Assembly: GCF_028606985.1 (NCBI RefSeq)
Contig: NZ_CP117416.1
Span: forward strand, 3,138,001 to 3,202,000
From: Paenibacillus kyungheensis
Lineage (GTDB): Bacteria; Bacillota; Bacilli; Paenibacillales; Paenibacillaceae
Length of the DNA stretch: 64,000 nt
Reading direction: 5' to 3'
Translations under genes and position numbers: made by a program
Part shown: positions 1 to 7,150 of the stretch, piece after piece
Position numbering within the stretch: the first letter of the stretch is position 1
Layout of the letters: the number at the start of each line of letters is the position of its first letter
Notes under the pieces: model-generated
Databases searched by the model: none
What the model saw: the letters and a program-made list of their open reading frames with translations, nothing else
Told to the model about the DNA's origin: nothing

Positions 1-50
1 ATCATGATGAACTGACAATAGAAGTGACTAAGAAAGGGTTGGATCAATCT

Positions 51-434
51 ATGAAATTAGCGATGAAGTATATTATTTTGTATATTCATGATGTAGAGCA
101 GACGATGCATTTTTACAGAGATATTCTACAATTACCGGTCAAAATGCAAGTGGATACTTATGTGGAATTTGATACAGGCATGACTACATTGTCGTTTAAC
201 ACACGCCAGTCTGTACGACAAGAGATTGGACTTGAAGTTGCAGAAGAGATCGCAACCTCCAGTACATTTGAAATTGGATTTGTCGTCGATGATGTAGTAG
301 CAACGATAGAACAATTGCGTCAACAACAGGTAAAGATTGTCAAAGAACCTGTGGTTAAACCATGGGGACAGACAGTCGCTTATATCGCTGATCCTGATGG
401 ACATTTTATCGAAATCTGTAGTGCGTTAGAATAA
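51..434 (+). CDS. VOC-family (glyoxalase/bleomycin-resistance-like) protein
   Basis: 127 residues, one vicinal-oxygen-chelate domain of the glyoxalase fold. It opens with the usual beta-strand (MKYIILYIHDVEQTMHFYRD) and ends with the family signature in which a catalytic-site acid follows an aromatic stretch (YIADPDGHFIEI). The substrate cannot be read from sequence: family members include metal-dependent isomerases, dioxygenases and drug-binding resistance proteins. An in-frame GTG lies at 24, but the purine-rich AAAGGG at about 33-38 suits the ATG at 51. It appears to be a single-gene unit, followed by a strong hairpin terminator. Family is secure; specific role is not. Confidence 0.85.
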   Translation: MKLAMKYIILYIHDVEQTMHFYRDILQLPVKMQVDTYVEFDTGMTTLSFNTRQSVRQEIGLEVAEEIATSSTFEIGFVVDDVVATIEQLRQQQVKIVKEPVVKPWGQTVAYIADPDGHFIEICSALE

Positions 435-492
435 CATTATCGTTGTTAACCGCTTGCGATTTGGAGTCTTATCTACTGTTTATTTGATCTAT

Positions 493-530
493 CAACAACT
501 TGCCATCAAGAAGGCGAGTTGTTTTTTTTG
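493..530 (+). terminator. Rho-independent terminator after the VOC gene
   Basis: An 11-bp stem (AACAACTTGCC with GGCGAGTTGTT, one wobble pair) with an 8-nt loop runs into eight T residues. It lies about 60 bases after the VOC stop codon. Confidence 0.85.
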
Positions 531-658
531 TACTAAAGTGATTGAAATTTTTGCGATTGCTTTATATAGTACAGGAACTTACTTTGTAAATGTGTTAATT
601 ATGCTATTATTACCCTACAAGCCCTAATACCTACATACTCAGGATTATTTTATTAATT

Positions 659-686
659 TCGACAAATTTCATGTTTTTTGTATACT
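659..686 (+). promoter_or_regulatory. Candidate sigma-A promoter of the YvyF-like gene
   Basis: TCGACA, 16-bp spacer, TATACT, about 80 bases before the coding start. The rest of the 435-766 gap holds only the preceding terminator and AT-rich sequence. The -35 match is weak, so this is a guess from spacing and -10 quality. Confidence 0.35.
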
Positions 687-766
687 GTATTGTGATCTTA
701 TAACCGATATAGTATTATGTACCTATATCTTAAAGACTAAAAAAACAGATGTAAGGGGTGATTGTG

Positions 767-1195
767 TTGACTCTAATGGTGGATTATTGTGCGAAATGCG
801 GTTCTATTTTCCAAAAAAATATGCGTAACTTATGCTCTTCTTGTAGTAATCAATTAGATCTGGCTTTGAAAAACTGCATGGATTACATGTGGAGATTTCC
901 TAAAGCGACGACAGAAGCTTTAAGTGAAGCAACCCAGGTCCCTTTAGCAGAGTTGCACGATCTGATCAAACAAGGCAAATTATCTAACGGATACAAAAAT
1001 TTGACTTATCCTTGTGAATGTTGCTTGCAGCCTATTGCTCAAGGACGTCTATGCTCAGGTTGTTCTACTTCGTTCAAAGATGCTTTTCAAGCGACTCCCA
1101 AAGCACAATCTACAGTGGTACATGGTGCACCTAGCCTGAATAGCACCGGACAGAAAGTATTATTCACTTCCAAAACACGTTCATCACGACGTTAA
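767..1195 (+). CDS. YvyF-like double zinc-finger protein (flagellar-region protein family)
   Basis: 142 residues from the TTG at 767. Two CxxC...CxxC zinc-binding pairs frame a short helix-turn-helix-like middle. The first pair is YCAKCGSIF with CSSCSNQ. The second is NLTYPCECC with GRLCSGC. This layout matches the TIGR03826/YvyF family, usually encoded beside flagellar genes with FlgM and FlgN; no flagellar gene lies nearby, so this is a stand-alone copy. Start choice: AGGGGTGAT at 754-762 resembles the full anti-SD complement and places TTG 767 at good distance. GTG 758 lies inside that site, and GTG 764 and ATG 776 remain possible. Its cellular role is unknown; nucleic-acid or protein binding is inferred. 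Confidence 0.75.
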   Translation: MTLMVDYCAKCGSIFQKNMRNLCSSCSNQLDLALKNCMDYMWRFPKATTEALSEATQVPLAELHDLIKQGKLSNGYKNLTYPCECCLQPIAQGRLCSGCSTSFKDAFQATPKAQSTVVHGAPSLNSTGQKVLFTSKTRSSRR

Positions 1196-1246
1196 AAGTA
1201 TCGTATAGCCGCCACTATACGCTATATATAGCCAAATCATATACAG

Positions 1247-1288
1247 CAAAAAACCGCCAATCTGCTTTTACAGACTGGCGGTTTTTTG
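1247..1288. terminator. Bidirectional terminator
   Basis: AAAACCGCCAATCTG pairs with CAGACTGGCGGTTTT around a 6-nt loop, flanked by A and T runs. It serves both the YvyF-like gene and the leftward sugar-importer operon. Confidence 0.85.
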
Positions 1289-1306
1289 TAACGTATTATA
1301 CATTTT

Positions 1307-3061
1307 CTATTTAGCTTGCTCTGCTGTTGCTCTAGCTTTGGCGTATTCGGTATTCATATAAGTAGACAATTCGTCTGCTCCTGAACTTTTGAACGTTTCG
1401 ATCGCTTTTTGCTTATTGGCTGCAAAGTCTTCATCCGTTTTGGACAGAATCATAGTCGCTGCTGTACGTGCAGCCACTTCTTTGAGCTGTGTTTCTTTTT
1501 TGAGTAGATCATCGGTAAGCACTGGCAACACAATCGTATTTTCTATAATAATCTGTTCTGGTGTCAAATTTTTGAGCGGTGTATTTTCATCGTTCAATTT
1601 GCCTTCTTTGACCAAATTAGCGACCACTTCGCCTGAATAAGAAGCATGATAATATTGACTAAAGTCTTTCTCTAATGCCGTCGCATTGTTCGCTAGTGCT
1701 TCTTCTGTAGCAAATAGATCAAGTGGTGTCTTGGTCTTAGGATCAATTACATTTCCACCTAATCCGATTAAATTAGGATCAAGCGCAATCCCTGTACGTT
1801 CCCAAGCATCGCCTCCTGTGACTTTGAGCTGAGAAACTTCTTTGCTTAATTGCGGTACACCTTTTTCAATCGTCCAATTAGTTCCTTCAATACCGCTATA
1901 CATCGTTCTGGCACCTTCATATGAATATATATAATTTAAAAATTCCATCGCTTTCTCTGGATATTTAGAACTTTTTGAAATAGCATAGCTTTTGTCTGCC
2001 CAACCGATCGGACGAACGCCACCTGACCATGCTTGCTTGCCTACAGGTAATACAACAAATCCTTTGCCATCTTTAGCATATTTGGAATTAAAATCTCCCA
2101 TTGCCCATGTAGCTGGCCCTAATATAAATTGCCCTGCTGTCGCTTTCGCCATATAATCATTATTTTTCATCGTTAATGCATCTGGATCAAGTAGTCCTTC
2201 ACGATAAGCTTTGTTATAAAAATCTAAAGCTACCCAGTAATTTGAATTGGCATCTGTCAGTACATTAATTAGCTCCTTACCACCTAAAGGCTTCGCAAAC
2301 AAATCGGAATTGCCTGCTGCGGTCTGTTGAGTAATCCATGTGAACGGAATAATATACGGCCACAATCCCCAATCTTGCCACATCGAGACTCCATATACTT
2401 TTTTACCTTCATCGGTAGTAGGGTGTTTGGCTACAATTTGTTTGAGTACATTTAGCATATCGGTTGTACTGTTAATAGCAGGTGCTCCTATTTCTTTATA
2501 GTAATCCCAGCGAATTGTTGGGCCGATTGAAAGATTAGCGTAGACCGGGCTAGGATCTGCTTGCACTTGAGGAGGTAAAAAGTATAATTTGTTTTGCCCT
2601 TCACTCCAATTCTTTTGACTGTATTCTACAACGGTAGGGATATTTTTAGAAATGTCTTTACCATATTTGGCAATTAGATCATCCAGCGGAATGACCAGAT
2701 TTCCATCTATTAATTGCTTTCCATATTGAGTCGGATCGGAGCGCACGATATCTGGCAAATCTCCACCTGCTAGCAATACATTCATTTTATTAGAATCAGC
2801 TTCTACATATTCGATTTTGACACCGATCTTTTTTTCAATCGCTTTGGCAATTTCATTATCTGGATACGTGTTCCATTTGGTTCCTGTCTCATTCACCAAA
2901 ATACGCAAAGTGACAATACCATTCGCATCTACTGTGCCTGCTTGTGTAGCCGAACCATTAGTATTAGCTGTATTATTCGAACATGCTGTAAGCGTTATCA
3001 AAATTAGTACTAACAATACACTAATAGTACGCTTGAACGGCTTGATTCTCTCATCTTTCAT
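1307..3061 (-). CDS. Sugar ABC transporter substrate-binding lipoprotein (LipO/YtcQ type)
   Basis: 584 residues. A signal peptide ends in the lipobox LTAC with the lipidated cysteine at residue 27, so the protein is tethered outside the membrane. The large two-lobed extracellular solute-binding fold and its length fit the YtcQ/LipO subfamily that feeds oligosaccharides to YteP/YtcP-type permeases. It is the last gene of a three-gene operon whose first two genes are those permeases. No ATPase gene is present; such systems usually share the general MsmX-like ATPase encoded elsewhere. The cargo is not shown by sequence, but regulatory repeats shared with the glycosidase operon suggest products of those enzymes. 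Confidence 0.9.
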   Translation of the reverse strand: MKDERIKPFKRTISVLLVLILITLTACSNNTANTNGSATQAGTVDANGIVTLRILVNETGTKWNTYPDNEIAKAIEKKIGVKIEYVEADSNKMNVLLAGGDLPDIVRSDPTQYGKQLIDGNLVIPLDDLIAKYGKDISKNIPTVVEYSQKNWSEGQNKLYFLPPQVQADPSPVYANLSIGPTIRWDYYKEIGAPAINSTTDMLNVLKQIVAKHPTTDEGKKVYGVSMWQDWGLWPYIIPFTWITQQTAAGNSDLFAKPLGGKELINVLTDANSNYWVALDFYNKAYREGLLDPDALTMKNNDYMAKATAGQFILGPATWAMGDFNSKYAKDGKGFVVLPVGKQAWSGGVRPIGWADKSYAISKSSKYPEKAMEFLNYIYSYEGARTMYSGIEGTNWTIEKGVPQLSKEVSQLKVTGGDAWERTGIALDPNLIGLGGNVIDPKTKTPLDLFATEEALANNATALEKDFSQYYHASYSGEVVANLVKEGKLNDENTPLKNLTPEQIIIENTIVLPVLTDDLLKKETQLKEVAARTAATMILSKTDEDFAANKQKAIETFKSSGADELSTYMNTEYAKARATAEQAK

Positions 3062-3133
3062 AAAGCTTCCTCCTCATATTCTTATATATTGCTACCAGTT
3101 ATCATTGGTTTATGCAATGATAAGATTGTTTGT

Positions 3134-4036
3134 TTATCCTTTGACTGCACCCATCATAATGCCTTTGACAAAAAAGCGTTGCAACATAGGATATACAATC
3201 ACAATAGGTAATGTGACTAACATCGTAATCGTCATCTGAATCGATTGAGGTGTCATCACTCTAGCTTCCGCAGACATCGTCAAATCAGCAGCACTCATAT
3301 TTGAAATACTATTAGATTGGCTCAAAAAGTTATAAAGTAACAATTGTAATGTTTGTAATTTGGGATTTTCGACTAAGAAAAAATTATCAAACCATGTATT
3401 CCATTGTCCGACAGCCGCAAATACAGCTATAGTCGCTATAATCGGCGTAGAAAGTGGAAAAATAACTTTGGTAAAAATAGTGATATAACCAGCACCGTCT
3501 ATTTTAGCAGATTCCTCCAGCGCAGGTGGTAACTGCTCAATAAATGTTTTGATCAAAATAATATAAAACCCTGTTAATGCAGTAGGCAAAATATATAACA
3601 GAAAATTATTTTGTAATCCGTACATTTTCATCGTTAAGTACCATGGAATAAAGCCTGCATTAAAATACATCGTAATCAGTACAAATCGGTAAATAATTTT
3701 GCGAAAAGGCATTTCTCGCTTGGTGATCAAATAAGCAAAAAAAGAACAACATACCACCGTAATCGCAGTTCCTAATACGGTACGCAACACAGAAACGATT
3801 GCGGCATCGCCTAATCCTTGAAGCTTAATCGTTGCTTTGTAACTTTCTAGCGAAAAGCCAGCAGGCCATAAAAAGACACCGCTCTGGGCACGAAATGAAT
3901 CGCTAATCGAATAAATAAAAATATAATAAAATGGATAGATTGTCACAATTAATAAGATCGTCAGCAATGTGTAATTGATTGCATTAAATAGCCAGTCTGA
4001 CCATTGAATCGATTTGGTATTTTCCGCTCTGATCAT
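3134..4036 (-). CDS. Carbohydrate ABC transporter permease (YtcP type)
   Basis: 300 residues with six predicted membrane segments. The EAA loop typical of inner-membrane permeases is visible as ALEESAKIDGAGYITIFTKV and would dock the shared ATPase. The ending FVKGIMMGAVKG is characteristic of YtcP/MalG-like partners. It follows the other permease by 27 bp and precedes the binding protein by 72 bp. Ribosome site AAGGAGG is well placed. Function is sugar translocation as half of a heterodimer. Confidence 0.92.
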   Translation of the reverse strand: MIRAENTKSIQWSDWLFNAINYTLLTILLIVTIYPFYYIFIYSISDSFRAQSGVFLWPAGFSLESYKATIKLQGLGDAAIVSVLRTVLGTAITVVCCSFFAYLITKREMPFRKIIYRFVLITMYFNAGFIPWYLTMKMYGLQNNFLLYILPTALTGFYIILIKTFIEQLPPALEESAKIDGAGYITIFTKVIFPLSTPIIATIAVFAAVGQWNTWFDNFFLVENPKLQTLQLLLYNFLSQSNSISNMSAADLTMSAEARVMTPQSIQMTITMLVTLPIVIVYPMLQRFFVKGIMMGAVKG

Positions 4037-4063
4037 GGGTTATCCTCCTTATGCTCTTAATGA

Positions 4064-5002
4064 TTAAATAATACTTTCGCCACGTACTCGTTTGGATAGG
4101 CTGTTGATCATAAATAACAGCGCAATACTAATTACAGATTTGAACATACCTACAGCAGTGGAGTACGGATAGTCATTAGTGACCAATCCCAGACGATACA
4201 CATAGAGGTCAAGTACTTCAATTTTGTCAGCAACCATAATATTGTTAAATACCAGATATTGCTCAAACCCTGCTGAAAGCAAATTACTAACCGCTAACAA
4301 AAGTAAGACAATAAACGTTGGCATAATATTCGGAATGGTAATATACCAGATACTTCGTAATCGTCCCGCTCCATCAATCCTCGCTGCATCATATTGTTCT
4401 CCATCAATTCCTACAATCGCCGCAAGATAAATGATCGCATTCCAGCCAATCGTTTTCCAGATTAATAACAACGTCTGTACTAACCAGACATGATCTGCAT
4501 TTCCCAATACATTGAGCGGAGTATCACTTAACCCCAGTCGATCTATTGCTGTATTAATCGCCCCTTCAGAACTGAACATACTGAAAGCTAATGAGAATAC
4601 AATGATCCAGCTGATATAGTTCGGTAATGTAGTCGTTGTCTGAATAAGACGTTTAAAAAATCCATTACGCACTTCTGACACCATAATCGCTAACACTAGC
4701 GGCAAAGGGGCAAATAAAATAGATAATACACTCAAAGCTAATGTATTGATCATGACTCTTCCCATATCGCGGTCATGCAACATTTCGCGGAAATGTTCTA
4801 ATCCTACAAAAGCTGTCTGGCTGAGTGGTATACCTGGCTTGTAATCAAAAAAGGCATACACCCAACCAAACAGTGGCACATAACTGAAAGCGATTACAAA
4901 AAGAAGGAAAGGAATAGTCATAAGTAATAAACGAATTCCATCGGCATTATATTTCCGCCTTTTGATCTGAACGACCTTTTCTTTTTTGTACGTAATATCC
5001 AT
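4064..5002 (-). CDS. Sugar ABC transporter permease (LplB/YteP type)
   Basis: 312 residues, six membrane segments after a basic cytoplasmic tail (KKEKVVQIKRRKYN). The EAA loop reads DAARIDGAGRLRSIWYITIP. It matches the LplB/YteP permeases that pair with YtcP. It is the first gene of the importer operon. The 288-bp region before it carries a 21-bp-period repeat array and a 14-bp palindrome, so expression is probably controlled by an AraC-type activator. Ribosome site GAAGGGGG lies 8-9 bases before the ATG. Confidence 0.92.
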   Translation of the reverse strand: MDITYKKEKVVQIKRRKYNADGIRLLLMTIPFLLFVIAFSYVPLFGWVYAFFDYKPGIPLSQTAFVGLEHFREMLHDRDMGRVMINTLALSVLSILFAPLPLVLAIMVSEVRNGFFKRLIQTTTTLPNYISWIIVFSLAFSMFSSEGAINTAIDRLGLSDTPLNVLGNADHVWLVQTLLLIWKTIGWNAIIYLAAIVGIDGEQYDAARIDGAGRLRSIWYITIPNIMPTFIVLLLLAVSNLLSAGFEQYLVFNNIMVADKIEVLDLYVYRLGLVTNDYPYSTAVGMFKSVISIALLFMINSLSKRVRGESII

Positions 5003-5038
5003 AGCGGAACCCCCTTCGATAGATGACTATTGAGTGCA

Positions 5039-5052
5039 GAATCTATAGATTC
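5039..5052. promoter_or_regulatory. Perfect 14-bp palindrome in the importer leader
   Basis: GAATCTATAGATTC is fully self-complementary and lies 37-50 bases before the permease ATG, downstream of the repeat array and likely promoter. It could be a repressor operator (catabolite or sugar repressor) or chance. It is not a good CRE match. Confidence 0.35.
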
Positions 5053-5113
5053 AATAGTTGTATAAAGATCGTTTGCTTGCTTTTAATAGTAAAGGTATAC
5101 CGGTACAGACTGA

Positions 5114-5208
5114 ATGAACAATCTGTAGATAGAATTGAATAATATACAGATGCTTCTTCGCTATTCTTGAATCATTTACAGATTAAGTTGAACAAATACA
5201 ACACAAAA
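5114..5208 (-). promoter_or_regulatory. Direct-repeat activator array upstream of the importer operon
   Basis: Four copies of a 17-nt element close to TTGAATAATNTACAGAT start at 5114, 5135, 5167 and 5188, read on the plus strand. Spacings are 21, 32 and 21 bp, that is 2, 3 and 2 helical turns. Copies at 5135 and 5167 match each other at 15 of 17 bases; those at 5114 and 5188 are weaker. The same element is repeated upstream of the glycosidase operon at 21719-21824. AraC-family activators bind 17-bp direct half-sites at 21-bp period in araI, so a YesN-type regulator is the natural candidate. Confidence 0.6.
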
Positions 5209-5238
5209 AAGCATTCCAGATTCACTCTAGAATGCTTT
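5205..5238 (-). terminator. Terminator of the SDR gene
   Basis: On the minus strand AAAGCATTC pairs with GAATGCTTT around a 13-nt loop, followed by TTTTTT. It lies about 55 bases after the SDR stop codon and touches the end of the importer repeat array. Confidence 0.8.
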
Positions 5239-5290
5239 ACACGTTATGATTACTTTATATTCGGTTAGATATTATTCAATCGTGTATATC

Positions 5291-6049
5291 TTAATAAGCT
5301 GTCCAACCAGCATCAGCCACAATCACTGTCCCATTTACAAAGCTAGCATCTTCTGAAGCTAAAAACAAAGCCACTTTAGCAATATCTTCTGGCTGACCAT
5401 TTCTAGGATTTAAGCCCATGCCAATCATAGCCCGTTCCATCCCAAATGGATTCGGTTCACTAATCGTAGTGCCAATATTAGTAGCAACACCGCCCGGAGC
5501 AATTGCATTGCACCGTATCCCTAATGGAGCATATTGAAACCCGATATTTTTGGTTAATCCTACAACAGCATGCTTGGAAGCAGTATAAGCCGCTCCTGCT
5601 CTTGATCCATTTAATCCACCTGCTGAAGCGATATTGATAATAATCCCGCTTTGTTTCTCTGTAAAAATAGGCAATGCTTGACGGACTGTTCGCATCGTTC
5701 CTGTTGTATTAATCGCAAATACTTTTTCCCATAATTCATCGGTTACATCTGCTGCCGGTACAAAGTTATCCATAATGCCTGCATTATTTACGAGAATATC
5801 TAGTGTGCCATAGTGTTCAACCGCTGTCTGAATAAGCAATTGTACTTGCTCTTCTTGCGTGACATTGGTAGCGATAGCGACAGCCTCACCACCTTGAGCC
5901 AAAATATCATCAACAGTCAATTGTGCTGATGCTTGCGCAATATCAGAAACGACCACTTTAGCGCCTTCCTGTGCAAACAGTAAAGCAATCGCTTTACCCA
6001 TTCCTGAAGCGGCTCCTGTAATAACAGCAACTTTGTTTTCTAATCTCAT
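5291..6049 (-). CDS. Short-chain dehydrogenase/reductase (FabG-like)
   Basis: 252 residues, classical SDR. Cofactor motif TGAASGMGK near residue 11, NNAG in the middle, and the catalytic Tyr-Lys in YTASK with a preceding Ser. The end (GTVIVADAGWTAY) matches the 3-oxoacyl-ACP-reductase-like group that uses NAD(P)H on diverse alcohols and ketones. It is divergent from a TetR gene, with a repeated AACATCTGTT element between them, so it is probably the regulator's target. Clear AGGAGG ribosome site. Substrate unknown. Confidence 0.9.
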   Translation of the reverse strand: MRLENKVAVITGAASGMGKAIALLFAQEGAKVVVSDIAQASAQLTVDDILAQGGEAVAIATNVTQEEQVQLLIQTAVEHYGTLDILVNNAGIMDNFVPAADVTDELWEKVFAINTTGTMRTVRQALPIFTEKQSGIIINIASAGGLNGSRAGAAYTASKHAVVGLTKNIGFQYAPLGIRCNAIAPGGVATNIGTTISEPNPFGMERAMIGMGLNPRNGQPEDIAKVALFLASEDASFVNGTVIVADAGWTAY

Positions 6050-6091
6050 CGTGATTCCTCCTGCGATCTATGGCTTCTATCGTTATTAATC

Positions 6092-6119
6092 AACATCTGT
6101 TGGTTAACAAACATCTGTT
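6092..6119. promoter_or_regulatory. Likely TetR operator between the SDR and TetR genes
   Basis: AACATCTGTT occurs twice, at 6092-6101 and 6110-6119, 18 bp apart. The element itself has AACA/TGTT dyad arms, and TAACA...TGTTA embraces the second copy. It lies 43-70 bases before the SDR start. Binding by the adjacent TetR protein is inferred from the divergent layout. Confidence 0.45.
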
Positions 6120-6297
6120 ATAATTATCTTAAAATCTAAAACATAGACATGCAATCAGCAAAAAAGAATCATTATGTTGAAAAATAAACAGTTATCATAC
6201 TGATTGTTGATTATCTTTTTTTAGACTCGATAAAATTACAGATTAATCACAGACTAATTATTGCTCAATGACGAAATGATGCCAGAGGAGAGTCACT

Positions 6298-6894
6298 ATG
6301 ATAGATCGACGAATACGCAAAACCAAACAAGCGTTAACAGATGCGTTGTTATCGTTGTTGCAAACAAAAGAATTTCGCAGTATTACCATCACCGATATCG
6401 TCACGATAGCAGACGTGAATCGTGGTACATTTTACAAGCATTATACGTACAAAGAAGACTTGCTCGACGATATTATTGAACGTGTAATTGTTGATCTCAA
6501 AGATTCGTATGAAGAACCTTACCGTCATGTCAGCACATTAATTATTCAAGAAATGGTAGCATCGGCTATTAAGATTTTCGATCATGTGGCGACTCATCGG
6601 AACTTTTATCAGTTGATTACACATTCCAACGCTTTGCCCGGATTTCAACAACGTATTTGTTATGAATTGCAACAATTGTGTATTCAGGATATGCGCAATG
6701 TAGAAGCGATTCGCGCGATGAATCAAGCAGGGATCAATATCGATCTATATGCTAGTTATCAAGCTTATGCTATATGGGGACTTATTATTGCCTGGATCCA
6801 AAATGACTTCCAATACAGTGCCAATTATATGTCTGAACAGCTACTACAGATCATTACTCAACAAAATGGACACCGGAATAATCCCTTATCTTAG
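6298..6894 (+). CDS. TetR/AcrR-family transcriptional regulator
   Basis: 198 residues. The N-terminal helix-turn-helix (residues about 8-50) is typical: SITITDIVTIADVNRGTFYKHY. The C-terminal ligand domain resembles the TetR_C_7 group (PF14278) common in Bacillales. Ribosome site AGAGGAG precedes the ATG. It is divergent from the SDR gene with candidate operators in the gap, so local repression and induction by an SDR substrate is the simplest reading. The ligand is unknown. The gene ends only 9 bases before the convergent immunity gene. Confidence 0.9.
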   Translation: MIDRRIRKTKQALTDALLSLLQTKEFRSITITDIVTIADVNRGTFYKHYTYKEDLLDDIIERVIVDLKDSYEEPYRHVSTLIIQEMVASAIKIFDHVATHRNFYQLITHSNALPGFQQRICYELQQLCIQDMRNVEAIRAMNQAGINIDLYASYQAYAIWGLIIAWIQNDFQYSANYMSEQLLQIITQQNGHRNNPLS

Positions 6895-6903
6895 TCTATT
6901 GGT

Positions 6904-7128
6904 TCAAGATGGCGGTGGTAAAATAATCGGCTGATATGCTAACACTTCGTCTACAATTTGAGTCGCTGTCCACTCTTCTTCATTCCAGAAAATCAGATTG
7001 CTGATCTCAGGATGAGGTACATGTTGCTGTACAATAGTTAACCAATCATCAATCTCTGCTTCACTGCCTTCTGCGCTGATAATGCGTTCAACCAATTCTA
7101 TTAATTCGGTTCGTGTAAGCTGGCTCAT
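6904..7128 (-). CDS. Colicin/pyocin-type bacteriocin immunity protein
   Basis: 74 residues, acidic. It follows the Im7/Im9 pattern (PF01320): helix I ELIELVERIISAEGSEAEID, then WLTIVQQHVPHPEISNLIFW. The latter corresponds to helix II and the conserved helix III HPxxSDLIYYP of the E-colicin immunity proteins that bind and block nuclease domains. No colicin-like DNase or RNase gene is next to it; the neighbour, 22 bp upstream, is a histidine kinase. It seems to be the last gene of the glycosidase-YesNM operon. It may be an orphan immunity gene protecting against nuclease toxins of relatives. Confidence 0.72.
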   Translation of the reverse strand: MSQLTRTELIELVERIISAEGSEAEIDDWLTIVQQHVPHPEISNLIFWNEEEWTATQIVDEVLAYQPIILPPPS

Positions 7129-7150
7129 AGTGATTAGGATATCCTTTCTT

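Noticed and set aside
1-23. End of an upstream gene at the window edge
   Set aside because: An in-frame TGA occurs by position 15, but the few codons before it are too short to support any call.
2817-3239. 140-codon plus-strand frame opposite the binding protein and permease
   Set aside because: It is antisense to two well-supported genes and its composition reflects the reverse complement of their codons.
5039-5052. Catabolite-response element at the 14-bp palindrome
   Set aside because: It lacks the TGNAAANCGNTTNCA pattern; only the symmetry is kept, so it is reported as an unassigned palindrome.
6261-6479. 72-codon plus-strand frame over the TetR start
   Set aside because: It overlaps the clear TetR gene in another frame, shows no protein-like pattern and has no ribosome site.
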